From contig NZ_BSNK01000002.1 of the NCBI RefSeq assembly GCF_030159955.1, positions 1,488,001 through 1,552,000 of the forward strand: DNA of 64,000 nt. The letters run 5' to 3'. Position 1 is the stretch's first letter. Each line of letters begins with the position of its first letter. The position numbers were made by a program, and so were the translations under genes. Shown here one piece after another: positions 52,543 through 62,489 of the stretch. Under the pieces are notes generated by a model. It saw only the letters and a program-made list of their open reading frames with translations, was not told where the DNA came from and made no database searches. The stretch comes from Algimonas ampicilliniresistens. GTDB taxonomy: Bacteria; Pseudomonadota; Alphaproteobacteria; Caulobacterales; Maricaulaceae.

Positions 52543-54228
52543 ATGCGGATTTCCAGACGAGGAGCTTTGAAGACAAGCCTATTAGGCGGTTTGGCTGGCG
52601 GCCTGTCAGGATGCGCCACGTCTTCTATGTCAAAGCCGCATGCGGACTTGTCTGGCGCACAGTTCCTGCACGGTGTCGCATCGGGTGAACCGATGACGAA
52701 CGGGTTCTTGATCTGGACCCGCGTCAGCCTGCCAGACGGTGTCAGTGGTGACGTTCCGGTCGCCTATGAAGTCGCGATCGATTTAGATTTCGAGAGGATT
52801 GTTGCGCGCGGCAAGACGCGAACAAACGGCGTCCGCGATTGGACGGTCAAGAGTGAAGTCCAAGACCTTAAGCCGGGTCAGGTCTATCATTATCGGTTCA
52901 GGGTTGGGGAGACTGTTTCGCCCATAGGCCGCAGTCAGACACTGCCCGCAGGGATGGTTGACAAAGCGCGGTTCGCCGTCGTGTCATGTTCCAACTACGC
53001 ATTCGGACATTTCAATGTCTATGACGCCATCTCTCGGCGCGACGATATCGACGCGGTCATCCATCTTGGCGATTATATCTACGAATATGGTATTGATGGG
53101 TATGGCGGCGAGGTCTCGAAACAGATCGGTCGTGAGCATGTGCCGAGCCACGAGATCATCACGCTCGCTGATTATCGCGCGCGTCATGCCCAGTACAAAT
53201 CGGACCCGGGCAGCATTGCGATGCACTCGGCTCATGCGCTGATTCCGATCTGGGATGATCATGAAACAAGTAATGATAGTTGGAAGGCCGGGGCGGAAAA
53301 TCATGATCTGAGCGAAGGGGATTGGGACGAACGCCGCAGCGCCGCCTTGCGTGCCTATTATGAGTGGATGCCAGTTCGTGATCCGAAACCGGGGATAGCT
53401 GCCGAGGCTTTGCTACGAACGTTTCAGTGGGGCGATCTGCTGACACTTGCGACTCTGGAAACGCGGCTCATGGCGCGGTCTGAACCGCTCAATTACGATA
53501 CGGTTGGCCCAACGTTAGCTACGCCTGAGGGGGTGGCTCAATTCAAGACGATTGACCTAGTGGACGAACGCCGTGAACTGCTTGGACAGCCGCAAGCCGC
53601 CGCACTAAAGATGACCATGACCCAGTCCGTTCAATCCGGAACGCGCTGGCGCCTGATCGCCAATCAAATCATTATGGCGGAAGTCCAAGCGCCGAATTTG
53701 ATGCCTCTTATCAACTCGCCATCAATAGCTGCATTGGCAAAGCAAGTGCCTCAGATCCGAGATTACATTGCGCTGACGACCCTAGACGTGCCGCTCAATT
53801 TAGATGCGTGGGACGGCTATCCGGCAGCACGAGAGCGCTTCTACGACATGATGACGGCCGCCGGCGCGAGCGACCTTATCGTGCTGACGGGAGATACGCA
53901 TGAATGGTGGGCGAATGAACTGTTCGCCAAAGATGGCCGACGGATGGGGGTAGAGCTTGCGACATCCGCGGTGACATCGCCTGGTGGGTCGGCCTATTTC
54001 GGCGAAGATGCGGCAACCTATTCTCGACTGCTGAACGAACGCAATGTGATGGTTCGCCATCATAACCCGTTTGGAAAGGGCTATATCGATCTTTCTATTG
54101 GTCGGGATTCTGCCCGGGCCGATTTCGTCAGGGTCGATACGATACTGACAACGGATTACACAGCGATGGTTGATGTGAGTTTCAATATCGCCCGTCAAAA
54201 TGGGTCGGTGGTTTTAGACGCGCTGTAA
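52543..54228 (+). CDS. phoD: PhoD-family alkaline phosphatase/phosphodiesterase
   Basis: A 561-residue exported metallo-phosphoesterase. The start is ATG 52543, preceded by GGGAGGA, giving RISRRGALKTSLLGGLAGG, a twin-arginine signal, with a lipobox-like LSGC. Catalytic-domain motifs: VVSCSNYAFGHFNVYDAI, HLGDYIYEYG, IWDDHETSNDSW and VLTGDTHEWWANEL, which bind Fe3+/Ca2+ in PhoD enzymes. It releases phosphate from monoesters or diesters in the periplasm. Confidence 0.92.
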   Translation: MRISRRGALKTSLLGGLAGGLSGCATSSMSKPHADLSGAQFLHGVASGEPMTNGFLIWTRVSLPDGVSGDVPVAYEVAIDLDFERIVARGKTRTNGVRDWTVKSEVQDLKPGQVYHYRFRVGETVSPIGRSQTLPAGMVDKARFAVVSCSNYAFGHFNVYDAISRRDDIDAVIHLGDYIYEYGIDGYGGEVSKQIGREHVPSHEIITLADYRARHAQYKSDPGSIAMHSAHALIPIWDDHETSNDSWKAGAENHDLSEGDWDERRSAALRAYYEWMPVRDPKPGIAAEALLRTFQWGDLLTLATLETRLMARSEPLNYDTVGPTLATPEGVAQFKTIDLVDERRELLGQPQAAALKMTMTQSVQSGTRWRLIANQIIMAEVQAPNLMPLINSPSIAALAKQVPQIRDYIALTTLDVPLNLDAWDGYPAARERFYDMMTAAGASDLIVLTGDTHEWWANELFAKDGRRMGVELATSAVTSPGGSAYFGEDAATYSRLLNERNVMVRHHNPFGKGYIDLSIGRDSARADFVRVDTILTTDYTAMVDVSFNIARQNGSVVLDAL

Positions 54229-54294
54229 CTCTTTGGGCACTTTTTGGTCGGTCCTTCGTTGAATGGGTTGGTTCGTGTTAACCGAAGGCTTCCC

Positions 54295-55332
54295 ATGAAT
54301 TTCGACTTTGATCACCAGCAAACGCGGGATGCTTTCCGGCTAGGTTTACAATCCGCCGTCGCAGCAACCCTGTGTTATATCATTATCAAATGGATGGGCT
54401 CGGACGATGCCTTCCTCGCGGTCCTGTCCGCAGTCCTTATTGTGCAGCCGAGTATTGGTCGTACGGTTTCGGCGGGGTGGGAGCGACTTCTAGCGACACT
54501 GGTCGGAAGCGCGATCGGATTGGTATGCCTGTTTTTGCTGCCGAACGGGTATGGCGTTGCCGTTGCGCTCGCTATTGTCATGTTCGTGATGAACTTCATC
54601 GCCGGATTTCGCTCAAATTGGCGATATGGCGTGGTAGCCGCCGTGGCCCTCGCGCTCGCAGATACGAGTGGTGATATTGATGTCGCCCAAGCCCGCGCTA
54701 TCGCCATTGGTATCGGAATTGTGGTCGGGATTGGTGTGAGCTTGATCGTCTGGCCTGAAAGCGCAGCTAAGCGGGCCGCCCGTCATAGACGGCAGGCCCT
54801 AAGAGCCGCTGCTGACCGATATGAGTGGGCGTTAAAAGACGAAGAAGACAGTGATCGCTCTGAGGCTGCGCGTCAGAAGTTTCATCAATCGCTGTCATCT
54901 TGTCGAACAGTAGCGGGGGCAGCGAAATCAACACAGAAGGACAGGCTTCACGCGACGATAGAAGCCATTCAGGAACTCTATAATTCGATCATTTTTCTGG
55001 ATCGCGTCGACAGTCCATTGTCCCGTTTTGACGAGAGCGTCATCACACGAGACGACCTTATAAAAGCGGGCCGGACAGCGATTGAAGCGTTGTCGGAAGA
55101 GGATCATGATGGAGAGGCGGATGACGCCTTCGAACAGGCCATCGACAATGTCGACGATAGCCTGTCCGGTCGAGACCTTCAGGACGCAGATACCAAAGGG
55201 GCTGCCTCCGTCGCCTTCGCTCTTCGCGAAATTAGTCGCTGCATCGATAATATCAGGACGGCGTTGGCGTCCGAGGAAGGTCCGTCACTAACAGAAAAAG
55301 TGCCATCAAAGCTCAAGGAAATCATGCCGTAG
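54295..55332 (+). CDS. FUSC-family membrane protein
   Basis: A 345-residue protein. Six membrane helices fill residues about 12-160 (LGLQSAVAATLCYIIIK, VLSAVLIVQPSIGRTV, WERLLATLVGSAIGLV), the layout of one FUSC/aromatic-acid-exporter unit. The rest is a charged helical cytoplasmic domain. It may export aromatic acids or related compounds; the substrate is not deducible. ATG 54295 follows AAGG. No other efflux subunits are nearby. Confidence 0.85.
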   Translation: MNFDFDHQQTRDAFRLGLQSAVAATLCYIIIKWMGSDDAFLAVLSAVLIVQPSIGRTVSAGWERLLATLVGSAIGLVCLFLLPNGYGVAVALAIVMFVMNFIAGFRSNWRYGVVAAVALALADTSGDIDVAQARAIAIGIGIVVGIGVSLIVWPESAAKRAARHRRQALRAAADRYEWALKDEEDSDRSEAARQKFHQSLSSCRTVAGAAKSTQKDRLHATIEAIQELYNSIIFLDRVDSPLSRFDESVITRDDLIKAGRTAIEALSEEDHDGEADDAFEQAIDNVDDSLSGRDLQDADTKGAASVAFALREISRCIDNIRTALASEEGPSLTEKVPSKLKEIMP

Positions 55333-55412
55333 CCCCACTCCAAGGCAAGTTTGAGGATAATCATAACGTTCGCCGCAGGCTCGTTTCATAACGTCCTGCA
55401 GGGGAACATATT

Positions 55413-56087
55413 ATGGCAACAGTTGATATTCTGAGATGGCTGCACATCCTAGCGATGGTGTATTGGCTCGGCGGGGAATGGGGCGTGTTCCAAACGTCCT
55501 ACAAAGTCTGTAATCCGAAGCTCTCTCTAGAGGAGAGAATGCGGCATATGGATACGGCCTACCGCATTGATATCATGGCCCGGACCGGGATTATTTCCTT
55601 GCTGCCGCTCGGCCTACATATGGGATATATTTGGGGCTTCCATCCTTATGGCGGGGCTTGGATGACCGGCATGTGGCTTGTCTTTGGTCTCTGGTTTGCG
55701 CTGACTTGGACTGCCTTTGCGAAACGCAAAGAACCAATCTCGGATAAGCTCTACAAGATCGAAGACTGGACACGTTACCTTCTTATTCCGACGCTGTTCA
55801 TCGTCTCCATCACGTCTTTGATGGGCATGGGACCGTTTGAAGCAGGTGAGGGGCAGAATTGGTATGCGGCGAAAATCCTGACCTTTGCCTTGGCACTTTG
55901 CATCGGTGTCGTCCTGCGCTGGGTGATGTCCGAATGGCACACCCATTTCAGAACACTCGCCGAGGGACCGAATGCGGAAGTTGAAGCGTCGTTAAAACGT
56001 TCCATCGCGATTGGTCGCGGCGTCGCTTATTTCTATTGGATCCTGATTGCCGGGACAGCGTTCCTCGGTGCCGTCAAACCGTTCTAG
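55413..56087 (+). CDS. Five- to six-helix membrane protein, CopD-like in layout
   Basis: A 224-residue integral membrane protein. ILRWLHILAMVYWLGGEWGV at the N-terminus has the HI-x4-W-x-GG pattern of CopD and related heme- or copper-linked membrane proteins. Further His residues are in LPLGLHMGY and SEWHTHF. AGGGGA precedes the ATG. Not assigned to a named family with confidence; it may be a heme protein or a uncharacterised DUF. Confidence 0.7.
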   Translation: MATVDILRWLHILAMVYWLGGEWGVFQTSYKVCNPKLSLEERMRHMDTAYRIDIMARTGIISLLPLGLHMGYIWGFHPYGGAWMTGMWLVFGLWFALTWTAFAKRKEPISDKLYKIEDWTRYLLIPTLFIVSITSLMGMGPFEAGEGQNWYAAKILTFALALCIGVVLRWVMSEWHTHFRTLAEGPNAEVEASLKRSIAIGRGVAYFYWILIAGTAFLGAVKPF

Positions 56088-56095
56088 CTTTTCGG

Positions 56096-57097
56096 CTATT
56101 TCGCTAAAGTGGCGACCATCACAGCTTTGATCGTGTGCATCCGGTTTTCCGCCTGATCGAACTGGATGCCCGCAGGGCTTTCGAAGACTTCATCCGTCAC
56201 TTCCATTTCGCTGAGACCGAACGCTTTCTGGATATTTTGACCGACTTTGGTCTCCGGATTGTGGAACGCGGGTAGGCAATGCATGAATTTGGTCTCCGCA
56301 TTACCGGATGCCGCCATCAGTGCGGCATTCACTTGATAAGGTTTGAGTAGTTTGATGCGCTCTGCCCAGACCGTGTCAGGCTCGCCCATAGACACCCACA
56401 CATCCGTATGAATGAAATCCACACCCGCAACAGCGGCTTTTGGGTCTTCCGTAATGGTCAGAGAACCGCCGCTAGCCTCTGCGGCTGACTGCGCCGCTTG
56501 GCGGACGATGTCGTCCGGCCATAAATCTTTTGGCGCAGCGATGCGGACATCCATGCCCATCAAAGCCCCAGCGATCATCAGTGAGTGACCCATATTGCAC
56601 CGCGCGTCGCCAACATAAGCATAGCTTATTTTACCAAGCGGCTTGTCGGAATGTTCCTGCATCGTCATCAAATCAGCCAACATCTGCGTTGGATGAAACT
56701 CGTCGGTCAGGCCGTTATAGACAGGGACACCCGCGTGCTCGGCCAGTGTTTCGACGATCTGCTGTCCGAAACCCCGATACTCGATGGCGTCATACATGCG
56801 GCCAAGAACGCGCGCCGTATCCTTCACGCTTTCTTTGCTGCCAAGGTGTGAGCCTTCCGGCCCAAGATAGGTGACGCCTGCGCCTTGATCGGCTGCCGCA
56901 ACCTCGAACGCGCACCGGGTCCGGGTTGAGCCTTTTTCAAAGATGAGTGCGATGTTTTTGCCGACTAATCGGCGCTGTTCAGTGCCGGATCGTTTCGCAT
57001 GCTTCAACTCAATCGCCAGATCGAGCAGGTAGCTTATCTGTCTCGCGTCGAAATCGAGCAGTTTGAGAAAATGTTTTCCGTAAAGTGGGCTGGCCAT
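56096..57097 (-). CDS. argF: Ornithine carbamoyltransferase
   Basis: A 333-residue enzyme making citrulline from ornithine and carbamoyl phosphate. Carbamoyl-phosphate loop in [37 protein letters not shown] [14 protein letters not shown] and the ornithine-side [14 protein letters not shown] 57097 has GGAGG 8 nt upstream. The length fits the longer ArgI/ArcB-like group, so it could be anabolic or catabolic; no arcA or arcC is nearby. It supplies, or uses, the arginine stored as cyanophycin elsewhere in this window. Confidence 0.93.
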   Translation of the reverse strand: MASPLYGKHFLKLLDFDARQISYLLDLAIELKHAKRSGTEQRRLVGKNIALIFEKGSTRTRCAFEVAAADQGAGVTYLGPEGSHLGSKESVKDTARVLGRMYDAIEYRGFGQQIVETLAEHAGVPVYNGLTDEFHPTQMLADLMTMQEHSDKPLGKISYAYVGDARCNMGHSLMIAGALMGMDVRIAAPKDLWPDDIVRQAAQSAAEASGGSLTITEDPKAAVAGVDFIHTDVWVSMGEPDTVWAERIKLLKPYQVNAALMAASGNAETKFMHCLPAFHNPETKVGQNIQKAFGLSEMEVTDEVFESPAGIQFDQAENRMHTIKAVMVATLAK

Positions 57098-57268
57098 GCG
57101 CGCCTCCATGCCAATCTCAGGATCGGAAGTCGAGAGCCTGACGAACTCACGGGTTGGCTTTGTGCAAATCTTTCAGTCTGAATTGACACCGCTGTCATTT
57201 TGCAAGATGTTCACCGTAAACAGGTCAGCTCGAATTTTCATCGGGCGGCACGTCACAAGGGGAAAACC

Positions 57269-58702
57269 ATGGCCAGTACGACGGTCAAGCCAGTCGATAA
57301 TGACGGGCAGGCAAATGCCAGCTTCATCTTTCTAATCACAATCGTAGCGACGCTGGGCGGTTTTCTGTTCGGATACGACTCCGGTGTTATCAACGGCACG
57401 GTTGACGGGCTACAGCAAGCGTTCAATTCTGACAGCGTCGGAACGGGCTTCTCTGTATCGTCCATGTTGCTGGGTTCCGCTGTTGGTGCCTTTGCGGCGG
57501 GTTGGCTGGCGGATAAGTTCGGTCGCAAGAACATGCTGATTGCCGCGGCGATCTTCTTCATCATTTCCGCATGGGGTTCGGGCGTCGCAGGCGCACCGAC
57601 GGAATTCATTATCTACCGCATCATTGGCGGTCTCGCGGTTGGGGCGGCTTCCGTGATGGCGCCAGCTTATATTTCCGAAATTGCACCCGCTGAGAAGCGG
57701 GGCCGACTGACCTCCATTCAGCAAGTCGCGATTATTTTCGGCCTGTTCCTCTCCTTTCTGTCCAACTATTTCTTGGCCAAGATGGCTGGCGGTTCGACTG
57801 CGGAATTCTGGGGCGGGTTCCAAACTTGGCGTTGGATGTTCTGGATGGAACTGATCCCGGCCTTCCTCTTCCTTGGCCTGTTGTTCTTCATTCCGAAGAG
57901 CCCGCGCTATTCTATGTTCAAGGACGACGAAACGACCGCCATGAACACGCTGACCAAACTGTTCGGCGCCAAGAAAGCGGCGGTTAAAGTCGGTGAAATC
58001 CGTGACTCGCTTGCCAATGACCACAAGCCGCGCTTGTCTGATACACTGGCCACGAAAGCGAGTGGAGGCGTCGTCTTCCGTACCATCGTTTGGGTCGGCA
58101 TTGGCTTGGCCATGTTCCAGCAACTCGTTGGGATCAACGTCGTCTTCTATTACGGCGCCGTGCTTTGGCAAGCGGTGGGCTTTACCGAAAGTGATGCCCT
58201 GCTGATCAACGTTCTGTCGGGCGGTCTCTCCATCGCCGCCGTTTTGATCACGCTAGCCACGATTGACAAAATCGGGCGCAAGCCGTTCCTCGTTTGGGGT
58301 TCTGTCGGCATGGCGATTTCATTGGCTCTTGTTGCCTTTGCCTTCTCCAAAGGCGTCGTCGTCGATGGGACGTTGCAGCTTCCAGGTCAGATGGGCCTAA
58401 TCGCGCTGATCGCGGCCAATGCTTATGTGGTCTGTTTCAACATGTCTTGGGGGCCGGTAATGTGGGTCATGCTCGGCGAAATGTTCCCGAACCAGATTCG
58501 CGGGTCCGGTCTGGCCATCGCAGGGCTGGCGCAATGGCTGACGAATTTCGCCATCACCTTCACTTTCCCGATCTTCCTTGCAGGTATTGGTCTTGCAGCG
58601 GCCTACTCGATCTACGCGGCTTTCGCGCTGATCTCAGTCTTCTTCGTTCTCTGGTTCGTCAATGAAACTAAGGGCAAGGAACTAGAAGATATGGATGGCT
58701 AA
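57269..58702 (+). CDS. Sugar porter MFS transporter
   Basis: A 477-residue 12-helix sugar:H+ symporter. Signatures: GGFLFGYDSGVINGT, GWLADKFGRKNML, RIIGGLAVGAASVMAPAYIS, IPKSPRY, QQLVGINVVFYYG and the terminal NETKGKELEDM. The sugar is not known; the set is that of glucose/xylose/inositol carriers. ATG 57269 is preceded by AAGGGGAAAACC. It is followed by a hairpin at 58735. Confidence 0.92.
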   Translation: MASTTVKPVDNDGQANASFIFLITIVATLGGFLFGYDSGVINGTVDGLQQAFNSDSVGTGFSVSSMLLGSAVGAFAAGWLADKFGRKNMLIAAAIFFIISAWGSGVAGAPTEFIIYRIIGGLAVGAASVMAPAYISEIAPAEKRGRLTSIQQVAIIFGLFLSFLSNYFLAKMAGGSTAEFWGGFQTWRWMFWMELIPAFLFLGLLFFIPKSPRYSMFKDDETTAMNTLTKLFGAKKAAVKVGEIRDSLANDHKPRLSDTLATKASGGVVFRTIVWVGIGLAMFQQLVGINVVFYYGAVLWQAVGFTESDALLINVLSGGLSIAAVLITLATIDKIGRKPFLVWGSVGMAISLALVAFAFSKGVVVDGTLQLPGQMGLIALIAANAYVVCFNMSWGPVMWVMLGEMFPNQIRGSGLAIAGLAQWLTNFAITFTFPIFLAGIGLAAAYSIYAAFALISVFFVLWFVNETKGKELEDMDG

Positions 58703-58734
58703 ATCGTCTGATCTTGATTGATCGTCTTGTTAAC

Positions 58735-58762
58735 CGAATGCCGAGTTGTTCCTCGGCATTCG
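58735..58762. terminator. Hairpin terminator after the sugar porter gene
   Basis: CGAATGCCGAG and CTCGGCATTCG form a perfect 11-bp stem with a 6-nt loop, 32 bp after the stop. The following bases GGCATTTGCCG form a second small hairpin; the T-run is weak. Confidence 0.65.
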
Positions 58763-58809
58763 GCATTTGCCGTCTAGGCGAGCAGGGTTTAATCTGTTAA
58801 AAGCCGATC

Positions 58810-58881
58810 ATGCTTGAGGCGATCAAACATCTTCTTCTGGCCGTGCTGATGTTCTTTTTAGCACTGCTGTTAGGCCTTTAA
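58810..58881 (+). CDS. Possible 23-residue hydrophobic peptide
   Basis: ATG 58810 to TAA 58881 encodes MLEAIKHLLLAVLMFFLALL plus three residues, almost a single membrane helix. The ribosome site is poor and there is no coupled neighbour. Reported as a possibility because such tiny membrane peptides are easily missed. Confidence 0.25.
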   Translation: MLEAIKHLLLAVLMFFLALLLGL

Positions 58882-59030
58882 CCTCACCGAATCGTGATTT
58901 TGGTTGCGGGTGAGGCTTGGCTGAGCGCGATTGGCTGCCCCCTCAAAACATAACGAACAGATGAAATAGTTCCGCCAGAGGACCCTTCACCTTTCCGTGA
59001 TGTCGATAGCCGACAGTCGAAGTGACGCCG

Positions 59031-59873
59031 TTACCCCTCGCGACGGGTCAGAAACGCCAAACGTTCAAACAGATGCACATCTTGCTCATTCTTGAGCAAA
59101 GCGCCGTGCAGCGGTGGAATCAGTTTGGACTTGTCGGTTTCACGCAGCGTTTCCGGATCAATATCTTCAACCAGCAGCAGTTTCAGCCAGTCAAGAAGCT
59201 CAGACGTGCTGGGCTTCTTCTTCAAACCAGGCATGGCGCGAACTTCGAAGAAACGTTTCAGTGCAGCTGACAGAAGTCGTGGCTTCAGATCCGGGAAATG
59301 AACGTTGACGATTTCGGCCATCGTCTGCTCGTCCGGGAATTGGATATAGTGGAAGAAGCAACGTCGCAGAAACGCGTCCGGCAGGTCCTTTTCATTATTC
59401 GACGTGATGATGATGATGGGACGTTGTTCAGCCGTGACCGTTTCGCCGGTCTCGTAGACATGAAAACTCATCTTATCGAGTTCATGCAGGAGGTCGTTTG
59501 GAAATTCGATATCGGCCTTGTCGATTTCGTCGATCAACAGGATCGGGCGCTCTTCACTCGCGAATGCATCCCAAATCTTGCCGCGCTTGATATAGTTGCC
59601 GATCTCATTGACCCGACCATCGCCGAGTTGACTGTCACGCAGGCGAGCCACAGCATCATATTCGTAGAGACCTTGCTGTGCTTTGGTTGTGGATTTGATG
59701 TTCCATTCCAGCAAGGGCGCGCCGAGTCCTTTGGCGATCTCATGGGCGAGGACAGTTTTGCCGGTTCCGGGTTCACCTTTGATCAATAGCGGACGTTCCA
59801 AAGTGATCGCGGCATTGACCGCCATCATCAGGTCCTTGGTAGCGACGTAATCCTTCGTACCCTCGAATCGCAT
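59031..59873 (-). CDS. MoxR-type AAA+ ATPase
   Basis: A 280-residue AAA+ protein: Walker A GEPGTGKTVLAHE, Walker B PILLIDEIDKAD, sensor region IIITSNNEKDLPDAFLRRCF, lid domain with LDWLKLLLVEDIDPETL. MoxR ATPases act as chaperones for metal-centre insertion or complex assembly, usually beside a VWA-domain gene, which is not in view here. ATG 59873 (MRFEGTKDYVATKDLM) begins the conserved domain. Confidence 0.9.
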   Translation of the reverse strand: MRFEGTKDYVATKDLMMAVNAAITLERPLLIKGEPGTGKTVLAHEIAKGLGAPLLEWNIKSTTKAQQGLYEYDAVARLRDSQLGDGRVNEIGNYIKRGKIWDAFASEERPILLIDEIDKADIEFPNDLLHELDKMSFHVYETGETVTAEQRPIIIITSNNEKDLPDAFLRRCFFHYIQFPDEQTMAEIVNVHFPDLKPRLLSAALKRFFEVRAMPGLKKKPSTSELLDWLKLLLVEDIDPETLRETDKSKLIPPLHGALLKNEQDVHLFERLAFLTRREG

Positions 59874-60153
59874 CTTAAAAATCTCTCTGTTCCGGTTAAT
59901 TGGTCGCTCTGTCGGGAGTAAATCCGCCCAACGCAAGAGCGTCTGACGCTAAAAAATCAGGCTTTTGAAGCGTTCCTTGGAATTATCAGCTATATGTGCG
60001 CCTGCCTCTTGAGCTTGAACGCATTGCGAAATAACGCGCCTCTATCCGGACGGTGTTCGGAACGCTCTCGATGGGATGAGCGAATTGGACCGACAGAGGC
60101 AAAATGCCCGGCGGTCTCTGCATCAACGCGTAGCGCTTGTTCGGGGAACGACC

Positions 60154-60594
60154 ATGACCAAATCCAAATCAAAAACCGCCAAATCGGTCATCATTCCGGC
60201 CAACTATGTGCCGAGCGATGATGAGACCTTCATGAATGATCGGATGCGGGAATATTTCCGCCGTCGTCTGATCAATTGGCGAGAGGAAATCTCGGTGGAG
60301 ACGCGCGGAACGGTCGAATATCTGCAAGGCGAGCGGGTCAATCACCCTGACCCGTCCGACGTCGCGACCTATAATGCTGACCGTCAACTCGAACTGCGCA
60401 CGAAAGACCGACTTCGCAAACTTGTCCGTAAAATCGACAAGGCGCTCGCCCGCATTGAGGACGGGACTTACGGCTATTGCGAAGAAACGGGCGACCCTAT
60501 CGGCGCACGCCGCCTCGAAGCGCGCCCCATCGCGACTATGTCGGTCGAAGCGCAGGAAATGCACGAGCGCGAAGAGCGCCTGCGGGCCGGCTAA
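60154..60594 (+). CDS. dksA: DksA-like RNA polymerase-binding regulator
   Basis: A 146-residue protein; ATG 60154 (MTKSKSKTAKSVIIPANYVP). The long coiled coil spans about residues 30-95, with the tip near VNHPDPSDVATYN carrying the Asp-x-x-Asp-like acidic residues that reach the RNA polymerase secondary channel. The C-terminal finger has one Cys (YGYCEETGDPIGARRLEARP) instead of four, as in other alphaproteobacterial DksA proteins, so zinc is probably not bound. It modulates rRNA and amino-acid promoters with ppGpp. Confidence 0.92.
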   Translation: MTKSKSKTAKSVIIPANYVPSDDETFMNDRMREYFRRRLINWREEISVETRGTVEYLQGERVNHPDPSDVATYNADRQLELRTKDRLRKLVRKIDKALARIEDGTYGYCEETGDPIGARRLEARPIATMSVEAQEMHEREERLRAG

Positions 60595-60641
60595 GCCAAC
60601 CCGCATCTGTCTAATCGGTTTTTGAGGTTAGGTGGTTTGGC

Positions 60642-62489
60642 CTAACGGGCCGCTTCGATGTAAGCGTTGACCCGTTCTTCCATCACGTCGAGCGGCACCG
60701 CACCGCTTGACAGCACCACCTCATGAAAGTCGCGAATATCGAATGCGTCGCCTAGGGCCGCCTTTGATCTTTCGCGCAACTCTAGGATTTTGATTTTACC
60801 GATCATGTAAGCGGTCGCCTGACCCGGCATAACGATATAGCGCTCGATAGCGTTGACGATGTCACCCTGAGGATTGGGCGTGTTCTCGGCCAAATAGTCG
60901 ATCGCCTCCTGACGGGTCCACCGTTTGTGATGCAAGCCCGTATCGACAACCAGACGGCAGGCCCGCCAAAGTTCCATCGCCAGACGCCCAAAGTCAGAAT
61001 AGGGGTCCTCATAGAAGCCCATCTCCTTGGGCAGATATTCTGAGTAGAGCCCCCAACCCTCGGAATAAGGCGTGTAACCGCCAAACTTGCGGAAGTTCGG
61101 CACACCTTCCAATTCCTGAGCAATGGCGATCTGCATGTGATGGCCGGGAATGCCTTCGTGATAGGCGAGGGCTTCCATCTGATAAGTCGGCATCCGCGCC
61201 ATATTATAGAGATTGGCATAATAATAACCGGGACGAGAGCCGTCGGCTGCCGGCCTCGAATAGAAGGCTTTGCCCGCGCTTTGTTCGCGGAAGGCTTCGA
61301 CCGCGCGGACTTCCATCTCCGCTTTTGGTTTCCGTAGAAAGACTTCGTCCAATCGGCCTTCCATCACGTCGATGATCGATGTTGCCTCACGCAGATAGCG
61401 CGCTTTTCCATCGTCATCATTCGAATAGTAGAATTGCTCACTCGTGCGCATGAATTCGAAGAAGTCCTGTAAATCGCCTTCGAACCGGACGGATTTCATG
61501 ATCTCGCGCATTTCGCCGTGTATGCGGTCGACCTCGCGCAGGCCAATATCGTGGATCTCATCGGCCGATAAATCTGTCGTGGTCATCCGACGCAGGCGAT
61601 ACGCATAATAGTCCGCACCGTCGGGGAGTTTCCAAGCCCCGTCATCGTCACTCGCACCCGCCTGCTGGCGGCGTAATTCCGTTTCCAAACGCCGATAGGC
61701 TGGGCCAACAGCATCGTCCATCGCCTCAATCGCGTCAGAGAATAATCTCTCGCGCGTGTTATCAGGCAGGTCGAGCAGATCGACCTTCTTTTTAAAGTCG
61801 TCCAGGATCAGGTTGAGGTCTTCAGAGTCCTCAAACGGAGCTCCGGACAATATGTTGCTAATATCGCGCAAAACATGGGCGTAGACGAATTTGGGCGGCG
61901 CGATGCCGCGATCAAAACTCTCGGCCGATCGTTGGATGACGGGATCGAGCTTCTCTGGAATACCAGCTAGGCGCGCAATATAGGCTTCCGCTTCGGCCTC
62001 ATTGTCGATGTTGTGCTGATTCAACAAGAAAGTTGGAATCCCGGAATGGGTGCCGCGCATCTGATTGAATGGGTAAGAATAGCCGTACCAGCGCATTCCT
62101 TCGAGCCGGTCTTGGGCATTCTTGACGTAAAGTCGGTGGGATAGAGTAGCGTCTTCATCCAGCGTGGCGACATCGACTTCCTCGGTCAGGAAATCGAGGT
62201 CGGACTGGGCGCGGTCCATGCGGTTAAGCCACGCGGCTTTGGTTTCGTCATTCCATTCGCCTTGACGTTGTTTGCGTCCAAGCTGCGCCAGATATTCGGG
62301 ACGGTTGAGCGCTTCTTCTTCAAATCGGCGGGCGAACCACGCATTGACGCGATCTGACTCGGATTGATCGGATGCGATCGGCGCGGCGTCAACTTGCGGC
62401 GTTGGGGTCGATGTGGTCGCGGGTACGTCAGCCTGAGAGCAAGCGGCGAGTAGAGCGAGCGTGACGGCAAGGGGGCGGAGGTAGCTCAT
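60642..62489 (-). CDS. DUF885 lipoprotein, putative metallopeptidase
   Basis: A 615-residue exported lipoprotein (signal LAVTLALLAACSQ, Cys at the lipobox). The DUF885 domain has AYHEGIPGHHMQIAIAQEL, an HExxxHH zinc-site pattern, then YSEGWGLYSEYLPKEMG with a likely third ligand. Family members are thought to be carboxypeptidase-like peptidases; activity has rarely been shown. ATG 62489 overlaps the upstream paralogue's stop by 4 nt, so the pair is coupled. Confidence 0.88.
   Translation of the reverse strand: MSYLRPLAVTLALLAACSQADVPATTSTPTPQVDAAPIASDQSESDRVNAWFARRFEEEALNRPEYLAQLGRKQRQGEWNDETKAAWLNRMDRAQSDLDFLTEEVDVATLDEDATLSHRLYVKNAQDRLEGMRWYGYSYPFNQMRGTHSGIPTFLLNQHNIDNEAEAEAYIARLAGIPEKLDPVIQRSAESFDRGIAPPKFVYAHVLRDISNILSGAPFEDSEDLNLILDDFKKKVDLLDLPDNTRERLFSDAIEAMDDAVGPAYRRLETELRRQQAGASDDDGAWKLPDGADYYAYRLRRMTTTDLSADEIHDIGLREVDRIHGEMREIMKSVRFEGDLQDFFEFMRTSEQFYYSNDDDGKARYLREATSIIDVMEGRLDEVFLRKPKAEMEVRAVEAFREQSAGKAFYSRPAADGSRPGYYYANLYNMARMPTYQMEALAYHEGIPGHHMQIAIAQELEGVPNFRKFGGYTPYSEGWGLYSEYLPKEMGFYEDPYSDFGRLAMELWRACRLVVDTGLHHKRWTRQEAIDYLAENTPNPQGDIVNAIERYIVMPGQATAYMIGKIKILELRERSKAALGDAFDIRDFHEVVLSSGAVPLDVMEERVNAYIEAAR

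Larger units (their letters stand above)
58703..59030. other. Intergenic region after the sugar porter gene
   Basis: A 328-bp gap holding the hairpin at 58735-58762 and a possible 23-residue hydrophobic open frame at 58810. The rest shows nothing I can name. Confidence 0.4.

Noticed and set aside
57410..58171. 253-codon minus-strand frame
   Set aside because: It lies entirely inside the sugar porter gene, whose signatures are complete; it is an antisense shadow of a GC-rich gene.
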